A DNA stretch of 64,000 bases from Salinispora arenicola (GTDB taxonomy: Bacteria > Actinomycetota > Actinomycetes > Mycobacteriales > Micromonosporaceae). How positions within the stretch are numbered: the first letter of the stretch is position 1; each line of letters opens with the position of its first letter. The stretch lies in assembly GCF_006716065.1 (NCBI RefSeq), contig NZ_VFOL01000001.1, positions 3,224,001 through 3,288,000 on the forward strand, in the 5' to 3' direction. Below are positions 18,511-27,008 of this stretch, piece after piece. The translations under genes were made by a program, and so were the position numbers. The notes beneath the pieces were generated by a model. The model was given only the letters and a program-made list of their open reading frames with translations, was not told the origin of the DNA and searched no databases.

Positions 18511-19968
18511 ATGACGAGTCAGATACGCGGAAACCAATTGGCCCGGCTGCTCGGCCAGTGGCATGCGCTTCCCGGTCGTCGGCGCAGCCCCGACTATGCG
18601 GCGCTGGCCGCGGCCATCCGGGGGCTGCTCGCCGACGGGCGGCTTCCGCTGGGCGCCCGCCTGCCGGCCGAGCGCGAGCTGGCCGAGGCGCTGCGGATCA
18701 GCCGCACCACGGTCACCGCGGCGTACCGGGAACTGCGGGACAGCGGTCACCTCGCCAGCCGGCGGGGCGCGGGCAGCTGGACCATGCTTCCCGGCAACCA
18801 CCGGATGGCGGGTAACGGCCTGTGGACTCCGCTGGACGATCGCGACATGCTTGATCTTGGGGTCGCGGCCCTGGCCGCCCCGCCCGAGCTGTTGCCCGCC
18901 GCCCAGGCCGCCGCCGAGGACCTGCCCCGCTACCTGGGTGGGGCGGGATATCACCCGACCGGCATCAGCGAACTGCGGGAGGCGGTCGCCCGCACGTACA
19001 GCGACCGGGGACTACCCACCTCACCCGAACAGATCATGGTCACCAACGGCACCCAGCATGCTCTGGACCTGGTGCTGCGCCTGACGCACAACCCTGGTGG
19101 CAGCGTCCTGGTGGAGGCCCCCAGCTATCCGAACGCGCTGGCCGCGCTGCACGCCCGTCGCGCCCGGATCGCCACCCACGGCCTCGCCCCGGACGAACCC
19201 GGGTGGGACGCGGACCTGTTGCTCGGCAACCTACGCCAGGGGCGACCCAAACTGGCCTACCTGATCCCCGACTTTCAGAACCCGACCGGCCACCTGATGT
19301 CGGCGGAACTGCGGGAACGGCTGGTCGCCACCGCCCACGCCGTCGGCGCCGACCTGGTGATCGATGAGTCCTTCGTGGATCTGTCCCTGGACGGTACGGT
19401 GATGCCCCCGCCGACAGCCAGTTTCGATCGGCACTCCCGCGTGGTCACCGTCGGGGGAATGAGCAAGGCGTACTGGGGCGGGCTACGGATCGGCTGGATC
19501 CGCGCGTCCGCGCCGCAGGTGCAGCGGCTGGCCGCCGCCCGGGTCGGCGTGGACATGGCGAGTCCGGTGCTGGACCAACTGGTCGCCGTTCACCTGCTGG
19601 CGCAGAGCCCGACGATCGTCGCGGCCCGGCGGGCGCAGCTCACTGCGCAGCGTGACGTGCTGCTCGGCGCCCTCGCCGACCGCCTGCCCGAATGGCGGGT
19701 GACTGTGCCACACGGTGGGGTGACTCTCTGGGCCGAACTCGATGGTCCGATCTCCAGCGCGCTCGCCCGGGCCGCCGAGCAGGCCGGCGTACGTCTTGCC
19801 CCCGGCCCCCGCTTCGGCCTCGACGGAACGTTGGAGCGGTTCCTGCGGTTGCCGTTCACCCTGCCCGTGGCCGACCTGGTGGAGGCGGTCGACCGGATCG
19901 CCGCCATCCGCTACGACCTCGACCGCGTTGGCCGGCCGGGCTGGTCGGAGCCCGCTGTCATCGCCTGA
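18511..19968 (+). CDS. MocR-type regulator (GntR domain fused to aminotransferase fold)
   Basis: 485 residues. A GntR winged helix (about 20-90: AAIRGLLADGRLPLGARLPA, AEALRISRTTVTAAYRELRD) is joined to a class I aminotransferase-like domain with TNGTQHALDLVLRL, PDFQNPTG, DESFVDLSLDG and the PLP lysine in VGGMSKAYWGGLRIGW. MocR proteins bind PLP and control neighbouring genes, commonly in vitamin B6, GABA or export functions. The divergent YczE-like gene is the likely target. ATG 18511 has GGTGGAG upstream. Confidence 0.92.
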   Translation: MTSQIRGNQLARLLGQWHALPGRRRSPDYAALAAAIRGLLADGRLPLGARLPAERELAEALRISRTTVTAAYRELRDSGHLASRRGAGSWTMLPGNHRMAGNGLWTPLDDRDMLDLGVAALAAPPELLPAAQAAAEDLPRYLGGAGYHPTGISELREAVARTYSDRGLPTSPEQIMVTNGTQHALDLVLRLTHNPGGSVLVEAPSYPNALAALHARRARIATHGLAPDEPGWDADLLLGNLRQGRPKLAYLIPDFQNPTGHLMSAELRERLVATAHAVGADLVIDESFVDLSLDGTVMPPPTASFDRHSRVVTVGGMSKAYWGGLRIGWIRASAPQVQRLAAARVGVDMASPVLDQLVAVHLLAQSPTIVAARRAQLTAQRDVLLGALADRLPEWRVTVPHGGVTLWAELDGPISSALARAAEQAGVRLAPGPRFGLDGTLERFLRLPFTLPVADLVEAVDRIAAIRYDLDRVGRPGWSEPAVIA

Positions 19969-20097
19969 CCGCGCACACACCCGGCTGGCCGACGGACGGT
20001 GAACCGGCGGCATGCTGTCGGCGCCGCCCGTCGTGAACCGCCGCGTCCGGGCCCGGAAGCCGCCTACGAAGGCCGGAACGGCTGGGAGAATACCCAG

Positions 20098-21405
20098 GTG
20101 GAGCACAAGAACCGGGTCCGCTGGTCACCGGCGGTGCAGCCGGGTGCACCGGGCTCCCGGACCACCCGCCTGGAACTTTTCTACGATCTGGTCTTCGTAT
20201 TTGCGTTCCTCAACGTCACCGAGCTGGCCGCCGTCGACCTCAGCATGCCCGTCCTCCTGCGGTGTCTCCTGGCGCTGGCGCTGCTGTGGTGGTGCTGGGT
20301 GGGCTTCGCCGCGCTCGGCAACGTGATCCGAGTCGACCAGGGCAGCGTCCCGCTGGTCGGGTTCGTCACCACGGCCGCGGTCTTCGTGCTTGCGCTGAGT
20401 ATCCCGTCGGCGTTCGCCGAGGTACCCGATGGCCTGGCCGGTCCGCTGGTCTTCGCCGTCTGCTACTTCGTGGTGCGGGTGCTCCAGGTGGGTGTCTTCG
20501 GTTGGGTGGCGCGGTCGGACCCGAAGCTGCGTCGGCGCTTGCTGCTGCTGCTCGCACCGGCGGTGACCGCCACCGCCCTGTTGGTCGCCGCCGCGTTGGT
20601 GCCGCAGCGACTCGCCGACGGCGACGCGGAGCGCCTGCTCCGGCTCGCGTTCTGGGTGGCCGCGGTCGGCGCCGAGTACGGTGCGGGCCTGGGCGTCCGT
20701 GGGAGCGTGACCTCCGCCGCACACCTGGCGGAGCGGTACGGCCTGATCGTGTTGATCGCCCTGGGAGAGTCGATCATCTCACTGGGGCTCGGACCGAACC
20801 TGGCTGCCGACAGCCTGCCGTTGACCGCACCGGTCGTCATGGCGGCGGTGGTGGGCATCGCCGTCATCGCCGTGCTGTGGTGGGCGTACTTCGACAGCCT
20901 CGCGGTCGGGATGGAGCACGCCCTGTACCGGACCCGGGATCCGGGTGCGCGCCGTAGACTCGCCCGCAACGCCTACACCTACCTGCACCTGCCGCTGGTG
21001 GCCGGGATCATTTTGTTCGCCCTCGCGCTGAAGCGGATGCTGCACGACCTGGCGGATCCGTGGACGCCTGCCTGGGGGCTGCCGCTGCCGGTCATCGAAG
21101 CGCTGAGCCTGTACGGCGGTGTGATCACCTACCTGGTCACCCTCGTCGTGCTGGGGGCCGTGGCGCAGCGCAATCTCCGCTGGCCGCCGGTCACCGCGGT
21201 CGTGTTGCTCATCCCACTGATACCGCTGTCGCACCGGTTGCCGGGTCTGATCGCTCTGGTGCTGCTGGCGGCCGTATGCCTGCTGCTGCTGGTGGTGCAG
21301 TTCATCGTGGACGCGCCGAATCGGCATCGGGTTCGCGAGACGGCGTTGCGTGAACAACTGGCCACCGAGGCCGAGCAGACCGAGTGGCGTGGCCGGAACC
21401 TGTGA
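20098..21405 (+). CDS. Low temperature requirement protein A (LtrA) family membrane protein
   Basis: 435 residues with roughly 11-12 hydrophobic segments. The family start TTRLELFYDLVFVFAFLNVTEL and the central block HLAERYGLIVLIALGESIISLG are characteristic of LtrA. The family was named from a Listeria cold-growth locus; its molecular activity is unknown. GTG 20098 has GGGAGAA about 9 nt upstream. It stands alone after mocR and may be read from its own promoter. Confidence 0.9.
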   Translation: MEHKNRVRWSPAVQPGAPGSRTTRLELFYDLVFVFAFLNVTELAAVDLSMPVLLRCLLALALLWWCWVGFAALGNVIRVDQGSVPLVGFVTTAAVFVLALSIPSAFAEVPDGLAGPLVFAVCYFVVRVLQVGVFGWVARSDPKLRRRLLLLLAPAVTATALLVAAALVPQRLADGDAERLLRLAFWVAAVGAEYGAGLGVRGSVTSAAHLAERYGLIVLIALGESIISLGLGPNLAADSLPLTAPVVMAAVVGIAVIAVLWWAYFDSLAVGMEHALYRTRDPGARRRLARNAYTYLHLPLVAGIILFALALKRMLHDLADPWTPAWGLPLPVIEALSLYGGVITYLVTLVVLGAVAQRNLRWPPVTAVVLLIPLIPLSHRLPGLIALVLLAAVCLLLLVVQFIVDAPNRHRVRETALREQLATEAEQTEWRGRNL

Positions 21406-21526
21406 CCGGCGACGGCCCCGCGCCAGGACGGGGTGACGGGGGCCATCCCCGCTGTCCGACGGTCGAACCCGTCCGGGTTGCGGGGGTCGCCGGTCGTGCT
21501 GGCGGGTCACCGCCCTGGCTGACGGG

Positions 21527-22156
21527 TCACAGCCCCAATCGGGCACCGCGCAGTCGGTCGGCCAGGCCCGGCGGTCCGTCGACCTGGACTCGTGCCGCCT
21601 GTTGCCGCCCGCTCAGAAAGAGCACCAACTCGCTGGGCGCGCCCACCAACCGCACCGGCTCGCCGCCCTGCCCGGCCGTTCGCTGTCCGTACCCCGGCGC
21701 CTGGACCAGCACACCGGCCGGGAAGCGGCGCAGCGCCATCCGGGCCAGCGCTGTCGCTCGTCGCCACAGGGCCTGTTGCAGACCGGCCGGCAGGTCGCGG
21801 GGCTGCCAGTCGCGGCCTGCGCGCCGGACGTCCTCGTGGTGGATGAAGAACTCCATCGTGTTGGCGACCTCGTCGGTCAGCGGATTGCTGATCGGGCTCC
21901 ACACCGGGGGCTTGCGCACCTGGTCGATCAGGTGCCCCCAGGGGTGGGCGGCGAGCTGTCGGCGGACCCGCTCGGCGTATTCGTGTAGTGGTGGTAGCAG
22001 GATGCCGGCGGCCGCGTCCGGGCGGCGTTCCCGCAGCACCAGGTGGGCGGCGAGGTCCCGGGTGGTCCAGCCGGTGTTGAGCGTCGGTGCATCTGGTCCC
22101 AGTGTCTGCAGAAGATCGGCGAGCGCCTCGCGCTCCGATCGGGCGTACCGCGGCAT
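21527..22156 (-). CDS. TIGR03085-type protein (DinB/mycothiol-transferase-like fold)
   Basis: 209 residues. The N-terminal block TTRDLAAHLVLRERRPDA and the middle MEFFIHHEDVRRA match the actinobacterial TIGR03085 family, related to mycothiol-dependent maleylpyruvate isomerase-like proteins with a DinB four-helix fold and His metal ligands. The substrate is unknown. TACCAT ends 6 nt before the ATG on the minus strand, so it is probably leaderless. The flanking genes run the other way. Confidence 0.8.
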   Translation of the reverse strand: MPRYARSEREALADLLQTLGPDAPTLNTGWTTRDLAAHLVLRERRPDAAAGILLPPLHEYAERVRRQLAAHPWGHLIDQVRKPPVWSPISNPLTDEVANTMEFFIHHEDVRRAGRDWQPRDLPAGLQQALWRRATALARMALRRFPAGVLVQAPGYGQRTAGQGGEPVRLVGAPSELVLFLSGRQQAARVQVDGPPGLADRLRGARLGL

Positions 22157-22162
22157 GTTTCG

Positions 22163-22168
22163 ATGGTA
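22163..22168 (-). promoter_or_regulatory. -10 element for leaderless TIGR03085-type gene
   Basis: On the minus strand TACCAT is followed by 6 nt and the ATG at 22156. Confidence 0.55.
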
Positions 22169-22290
22169 GGCCCCGCCGCGGCTCGGGACACTCCGGTTGC
22201 CTCGCCCTGGCGACAGCCTCCCGATTCGGCGGACGGGGTTCCGGCAGGTAAGGATGGGAGGGACAACGGCGACTTACGGCGGGGGAGAAC

Positions 22291-24168
22291 GTGGCGAGCG
22301 GGACGAGTCGGGATGTGCTCTGGCGAGGACTGGCCGTTCTCGGCCGGGCAATTCGGGAGCAACCCAGGATCTTCGCGGTCGCGGCGACCTCCAGTGTGCT
22401 TTTCGGGCTGGTGGTCGTCGCCAGCGCGTACGTGGTGGGCACGGTGGTCGGCGATGTGGTCGTTCCGGCGATCGCCGAGGGCTCGGTACAGGTCGGTGTG
22501 CTCGCTCTGGCTGCAGCGGCGTTGCTCGGGCTCAGTGTGCTGCGGGTGGTCGGCATCGTCGGCCGTCGGCTCGGGGCCGGCTACATGCAGTACCGACTCC
22601 AGGCCGGCTACCGCCGCCAGGTCACCCGTCGCTACCTCGATCTACCGTTGTCCTGGCACCACCGCAACGCCACCGGCACCCTGCTGTCCAACGCGAACTC
22701 CGATGTCGAGGCCGCCTGGCACCCGATCGCTCCGCTGCCCTTCGCCGTGGGCACGCTGGTGATGCTGGTCGGCGCGGTGGCCTCACTGTTCGTCACGGAC
22801 TGGGCGCTCGCCCTGGTCGGGCTGGGCGTCTTCCCGGCGCTCTTCGCGCTCAACGTTGCCTACTCCCGCCGCATGGCTCCCCGTCAGGCCCGCGCCCAGC
22901 GGCTGCGGGCGGAGGTCAGCGGCATCGCCCACGAGAGCTTCGACGGCGCGCTGGTGGTCAAGACGATGGGGCGGGAGGCACAGGAGACCGAGCGGTTCGC
23001 CGAGCGTGCCCGCGACCTGCGGGACGCGTTGATCTCCGTGGGGCGGCTGCGCGGCGTCTTCGATCCCATGCTGGAGACCCTGCCCAGCCTCGGCACGCTC
23101 GCCGTACTGGTGGTCGGCACGGTCCGGTTGCGGCAGGGCGCGGTCAGCGTCGCCGAACTGGTCAGCGTGGCGTTCCTGTTCACGGTGCTGGCGTTCCCGG
23201 TCCGTGCCATCGGCTGGGTGTTGGCCGAGCTGCCGCGCAGTGTCGCCGGCTGGGACCGAGTCCGGCGGGTACTCGACGCCACCGGCGAGATGCCGTACGG
23301 CCCGACGACGCTCGATCCTTCCGACCCGCGACCGGCAACGCTCACCTTCCGCGACGTCCATTTCGCGTACGAGCCGGCCGAGGCGCACCTGCCCGGCACC
23401 GAGGTGCTCGGTGAGGTTGGCTTCACGGTGCCGGCGGGCCGGACCGTCGCCCTGGTCGGACCGACCGGTTCCGGGAAGTCCACCATCACCTCGCTCGCCG
23501 CCCGGCTGGTCGACCCACGCTCGGGCGCCGTCGAGATCGATGGGGTGGACGTGCGGGGGCTCACCGCGGACTCGTTGGCCCGCACCACCGCACTCGTCGC
23601 GCAGGTGCCCTTCGTCTTCGACGACACGGTACGGGCGAACATCACCCTGGACCGTCCCGGCCTCGGTGACGGGGAGGTCTGGGCGGCACTGCGGCTGGCC
23701 GGGGCGGATGGCTTCGTCGCCGCTCTCCCAGATGGGCTGGACACCCGCGTCGGCGAGCGGGGCACGTCGCTGTCCGGGGGGCAACGGCAACGGCTCACCC
23801 TGGCCCGGGCACTCGTCGGCCGGCCACGCCTGCTGGTGCTGGACGACGCGACCAGTGCGGTCGACCCGCGGGTCGAGGCGGCGATCCTGGCCGGGCTACG
23901 CGCATCGGAGCCGGGGACGTCGGCCGCGTCAATCCTCGTGGTCGCCTACCGACGGGCGACGATCGCCCTCGCCGACGAGGTGGTCTACCTGGAGCAGGGA
24001 CGGGTGGTCGCCCGGGGCACGCACGCCGACCTGCTCGCCACCGTTCCCGCTTACGCCGACCTGGTCACCGCCTACGAGCAGGCCGAGGTCGAGCAGGCCC
24101 AGCAGCGCGGGTACGAGGATGTCGCGCCACCACTGGCGACCGGCCTGGAACTGGAGGTGGACCAGTGA
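22291..24168 (+). CDS. ABC exporter half-transporter with degenerate ATP site
   Basis: 625 residues: six-helix membrane domain (about 1-330) and nucleotide-binding domain (about 350-590). The Walker A is GPTGSGKST (Lys396) and the signature LSGGQRQRLTLARAL is canonical. The Walker B reads LLVLDDATSAVD, with Asp519 where the catalytic Glu should be, and the H-loop reads VVAYRRAT, with Tyr553 in place of His. This pattern marks the non-hydrolysing partner of a heterodimeric exporter. The stop overlaps the start of a repeat ORF; the partner gene follows at 24392. Confidence 0.93.
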   Translation: MASGTSRDVLWRGLAVLGRAIREQPRIFAVAATSSVLFGLVVVASAYVVGTVVGDVVVPAIAEGSVQVGVLALAAAALLGLSVLRVVGIVGRRLGAGYMQYRLQAGYRRQVTRRYLDLPLSWHHRNATGTLLSNANSDVEAAWHPIAPLPFAVGTLVMLVGAVASLFVTDWALALVGLGVFPALFALNVAYSRRMAPRQARAQRLRAEVSGIAHESFDGALVVKTMGREAQETERFAERARDLRDALISVGRLRGVFDPMLETLPSLGTLAVLVVGTVRLRQGAVSVAELVSVAFLFTVLAFPVRAIGWVLAELPRSVAGWDRVRRVLDATGEMPYGPTTLDPSDPRPATLTFRDVHFAYEPAEAHLPGTEVLGEVGFTVPAGRTVALVGPTGSGKSTITSLAARLVDPRSGAVEIDGVDVRGLTADSLARTTALVAQVPFVFDDTVRANITLDRPGLGDGEVWAALRLAGADGFVAALPDGLDTRVGERGTSLSGGQRQRLTLARALVGRPRLLVLDDATSAVDPRVEAAILAGLRASEPGTSAASILVVAYRRATIALADEVVYLEQGRVVARGTHADLLATVPAYADLVTAYEQAEVEQAQQRGYEDVAPPLATGLELEVDQ

Positions 24169-24391
24169 GCGCGAGGAGTGAGCTTGCGAGCCCCGCAGTC
24201 GTGAGCGGGAGGGCGGGCAGGGTGAGCGCGAGGAGTGAGCTTGCGAGCCCCGCAGTCGTGAGCGGGAGGGCGGGCAGGGTGAGCGCGAGGAGTGAGCTTG
24301 TGAGCCCCGCAGTCGTGAGCGGGAGGGCGGGCAGGGTGAGCGCGAGGAGTGAGCTTGTGAGCCCCGCAGTCGTGAACGGAGGGGTAGACCG
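24165..24391 (+). repeat. 57-bp tandem repeat, four units
   Basis: Units begin at 24165, 24222, 24279 and 24336, each opening GTGAGCGCGAGGAGTGAGCT. The first three are nearly identical. The fourth drifts after about 40 bases and ends at the start of the next ABC gene. The period is exactly 19 codons, so copy-number change would keep the frame. Confidence 0.95.
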
Positions 24392-24395
24392 GTGA
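24165..24395 (+). CDS. Repeat-encoded 76-residue ORF coupling two ABC genes
   Basis: The 57-bp repeat is open in one frame and would encode four copies of a 19-residue unit (SARSELASPAVVSGRAGRV). Its GTG overlaps the stop of the upstream ABC gene and its stop overlaps the GTG of the downstream one, both as GTGA. So ribosomes could pass through all three by coupling. There is no recognised domain, and no evidence that the peptide itself has a function; it may be a translated spacer. Each unit also carries its own GTGA. Confidence 0.4.
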   Translation: MSARSELASPAVVSGRAGRVSARSELASPAVVSGRAGRVSARSELVSPAVVSGRAGRVSARSELVSPAVVNGGVDR

Positions 24396-26173
24396 CGACT
24401 ACGTCCACGGTGCCGGAGGCGGCGGCCGAGTCGACCTGGCAAACGCTGCGGCGTGGCCTGGCGCTCTCGCCGGAGCTGCGGGTGGGGTTGGCCGGCACGC
24501 TTGGCCTGGCGCTGGTCTACATGGTCGGTCGGGCGGCTGTTCCGGTTGCGGTGCAGCAGGGGATCGACAACGGTATCGCCGGCGGCCTACGCCTGGATGT
24601 GGTCTGGACCGTGGTGACCGCCACCGCGGCGGTGCTTGTGGTGACCACCACCTGCGGCTATCTGATGATGCGGCGGCTGTTCACGGTCAGTGAGACCGCG
24701 CTGTCCAACGTGCGGGTTCGCGCGTTCCGGCACGTGCACGATCTGTCGACGCTGCACCAGCAGTCCGAGCGGCGCGGGTCGTTGGTGTCGCGGGTTACCA
24801 GCGACGTTGATCAGATCACCCAGTTCCTCCAGTGGGGTGGCGTGATCCTCCTGATCAATCTTGGTCAGCTGGTGGTCACCACGGCGGTCATGCTCGCGTA
24901 CTCCTGGCAGTTGACTCTCGTGGTGTACGCGGCGTTCGGCCCGGCGGTGTTCGTGATCCGCCTGCTCCAGCGGCGGCTTGCCGGCGCGTACGGGGTGGTC
25001 CGGCAGCGTACCGGGATGTTGCTCGGCGCGATCGCCGAGAGCGTGGTGGGCGCGTCGGTGATTCGGGCGTACGGCATCTCCGGGCGCACCGCCCGCCGGC
25101 TCGACGAGGCGATCGACAGCCAGCGACAGGCCCAGCAGCGGGCCATTCGGATCAGCATCCTGGGTAGCTCGGTTGGGGAGATCGCCGCCGGGTTGGCACT
25201 CGCCGGAGTGGTGGTGCTGGGAGTCCTGCTCGGCGCTGACGGTACGTTGAGTGTCGGCGAGGTGACCGCGTTCCTGTTCTTGGTGACCCTCTTCGTCCAG
25301 CCGGTGCAGATCGCCACCGAGGTGCTCAACGAGGCGCAGAACGCGATCGCCGGCTGGCGGCGGGTGCTTGACGTGCTGGACGTCGCGCCGGACGTCGCGG
25401 ATCCCGGTGAGCGGGGACGGGAGCTGCCGCCGGGTCCGCTGGACATCCGGTTCGTCGGGGTGAGCTACGCCTACCCGGGTGGGGCGCCGGTTCTGCACGA
25501 CATCGACGTGGAGATCCCGGCGAAGAGTCGGGTGGCGGTGGTCGGGGAGACCGGCAGCGGGAAGACCACGTTCGCGAAGCTGCTCACCCGTCTGATGGAC
25601 CCGACCGAGGGGGACGTGCTGCTCTCCGGGGTACCGCTGCGGGAGCTACGTTTCGGCTCGCTGCGTTCACGGGTGGTGTTGGTCCCGCAGGACGGATTCC
25701 TGTTCGACGCCACCGTCGCGGAGAACGTTCGTTTTGCCCGGCCGGACCTGACCGATGAGCAACTCTCCGCCGCCTTCGTGGAACTGGGACTGGCGGACTG
25801 GCTGGACGGGCTTCCGGCTGGTCCCGACACGCCGGTGGGGGAGCGCGGTGAGGCGTTGAGTGTGGGCGAGCGGCAGCTAGTCGCGCTTGCCCGGGCGTAC
25901 GTGGCCGACCCGGATCTGCTGGTGCTGGATGAGGCTACCAGCGCGGTTGACCCGGCGACCGAGGTGCGACTGCAACGTACGTTGGACGCGGTGACCCGAG
26001 GCCGCACGACCCTCGCCATTGCGCATCGGCTGTCGACGGCGCAGGCGGCGGACGAGGTGATCGTGGTGGACCGGGGTCGGATCGTGCAGCGGGGTTCGCA
26101 CGAGGAGCTCGTCCGCGACGCCGAGTCGGTGTACGGGCAGCTCTATGCCTCGTGGTTGGAGCAGACCCGGTAG
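24392..26173 (+). CDS. ABC exporter half-transporter with intact catalytic residues
   Basis: 593 residues: membrane domain (about 1-320) and nucleotide-binding domain. Walker A GETGSGKTT, Walker B LLVLDEATSAVD with catalytic Glu514, and H-loop IAHRLST with His545 are intact. The signature is altered to LSVGERQ (Val491, Glu493), matching the degenerate Walker B of the partner at 22291. In the dimer one composite ATP site would be fully degenerate and the other complete, as in known asymmetric exporters. The substrate is not predictable. It is followed 59 bp later by an iron-box gene. Confidence 0.93.
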   Translation: MTTTSTVPEAAAESTWQTLRRGLALSPELRVGLAGTLGLALVYMVGRAAVPVAVQQGIDNGIAGGLRLDVVWTVVTATAAVLVVTTTCGYLMMRRLFTVSETALSNVRVRAFRHVHDLSTLHQQSERRGSLVSRVTSDVDQITQFLQWGGVILLINLGQLVVTTAVMLAYSWQLTLVVYAAFGPAVFVIRLLQRRLAGAYGVVRQRTGMLLGAIAESVVGASVIRAYGISGRTARRLDEAIDSQRQAQQRAIRISILGSSVGEIAAGLALAGVVVLGVLLGADGTLSVGEVTAFLFLVTLFVQPVQIATEVLNEAQNAIAGWRRVLDVLDVAPDVADPGERGRELPPGPLDIRFVGVSYAYPGGAPVLHDIDVEIPAKSRVAVVGETGSGKTTFAKLLTRLMDPTEGDVLLSGVPLRELRFGSLRSRVVLVPQDGFLFDATVAENVRFARPDLTDEQLSAAFVELGLADWLDGLPAGPDTPVGERGEALSVGERQLVALARAYVADPDLLVLDEATSAVDPATEVRLQRTLDAVTRGRTTLAIAHRLSTAQAADEVIVVDRGRIVQRGSHEELVRDAESVYGQLYASWLEQTR

Positions 26174-26193
26174 CCGTGGCTGGGCCGGTGTCC

Positions 26194-26222
26194 TATCCTG
26201 AGGTTAGGTGAGGCTAACCTTA
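26194..26222 (+). promoter_or_regulatory. -10 and IdeR/DtxR-type iron box
   Basis: TTAGGTGAGGCTAACCTTA at 26204-26222 matches the 19-bp DtxR/IdeR consensus at about 17 positions. It directly follows a TATCCT -10 (26194-26199), where iron-loaded repressor would block transcription. The ribosome site TAGGAG and ATG 26233 come next. Confidence 0.85.
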
Positions 26223-26232
26223 TAGGAGTGTC

Positions 26233-26976
26233 ATGCGGCCCAGCCCCGCGGAGATCGTCCGTACCCTCGTCGCAGGTCAGCTGCCCGGCCTCGTCCATGT
26301 CGCGCACCACCCCGGTCCACACCATGCCCGGCACGTCACCGACCCGGCCGGTCGCGTACTGCTGCTGGTGCCGGTCGTCAGCGACCTCGCCGTCGCACTG
26401 CGAGCGGCCGGCGACAGCGAGCCGGCAGCCGTGCTCGACGTGCTGGATCTGCCCCCGGCGGCCGGCGCACCCCCACTGGGTCGCGCCTGGGTCTCCGGCT
26501 GGGCCCGACACCTGACCGGTGCCGAGGCGCGCGCGGCGGCGGTCGATTTCGCCGGTGTGGATCCCACCGCTGACCTGCTCGATGTCGGCACCCGGTTCCG
26601 GCTGTTCCGGTTCGAGGTGGCCGAGGCCCGCTGGGAACGCGCCGGTTCCGTGCACCGGGTCGACCGCGCGGCCTACGCGCGGGCCGAGCCGGATCCGCTG
26701 CACCCGGTGGAGGCAGCGCTGCTGGCCGAGCTCGCCCGCCATCACTCCGACCGACTGTCGAGGTACCTGCGGCGGCAGCTCGGCCTGGTCGACACCGCTC
26801 CGGCGCCGCGGGCGGTGCGGATCGACCGGTACGGTCTGCTTGTCGCCCATGGCCCGCCGCGCGCGCCGCGACGCGGGCGGCTGACCTTCCCACGGCCGCT
26901 CACGGGAGTAGCGGACCTGACCCGCCTGCTGCACCCGATCCTTCGTCCCTGCGGCCGGGCCTGTCGTCACTGCTGA
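26233..26976 (+). CDS. DUF2470-like protein under an iron box
   Basis: 247 residues. The C-terminal part (about 155-240) fits the DUF2470 pattern: VEAALLAELARHHSDRLSRY, AVRIDRYGLLVAHG, and a final RLTFPRPLTGVADLTRLLHP. The N-terminal half resembles the FMN-binding split-barrel of HugZ-like haem-degrading or pyridoxamine-oxidase-like proteins, but I cannot confirm this. The protein ends in CGRACRHC, a three-Cys cluster. Repression by iron fits a role in haem or siderophore iron use (inference). Confidence 0.75.
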   Translation: MRPSPAEIVRTLVAGQLPGLVHVAHHPGPHHARHVTDPAGRVLLLVPVVSDLAVALRAAGDSEPAAVLDVLDLPPAAGAPPLGRAWVSGWARHLTGAEARAAAVDFAGVDPTADLLDVGTRFRLFRFEVAEARWERAGSVHRVDRAAYARAEPDPLHPVEAALLAELARHHSDRLSRYLRRQLGLVDTAPAPRAVRIDRYGLLVAHGPPRAPRRGRLTFPRPLTGVADLTRLLHPILRPCGRACRHC

Positions 26977-27008
26977 GCCAGGGGCGGCCCGGCGCGGCGT
27001 TGATTCGC

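Noticed and set aside
24165..24391. CRISPR array
   Set aside because: The repeat units are directly abutting with no unique spacers and no cas genes are near.
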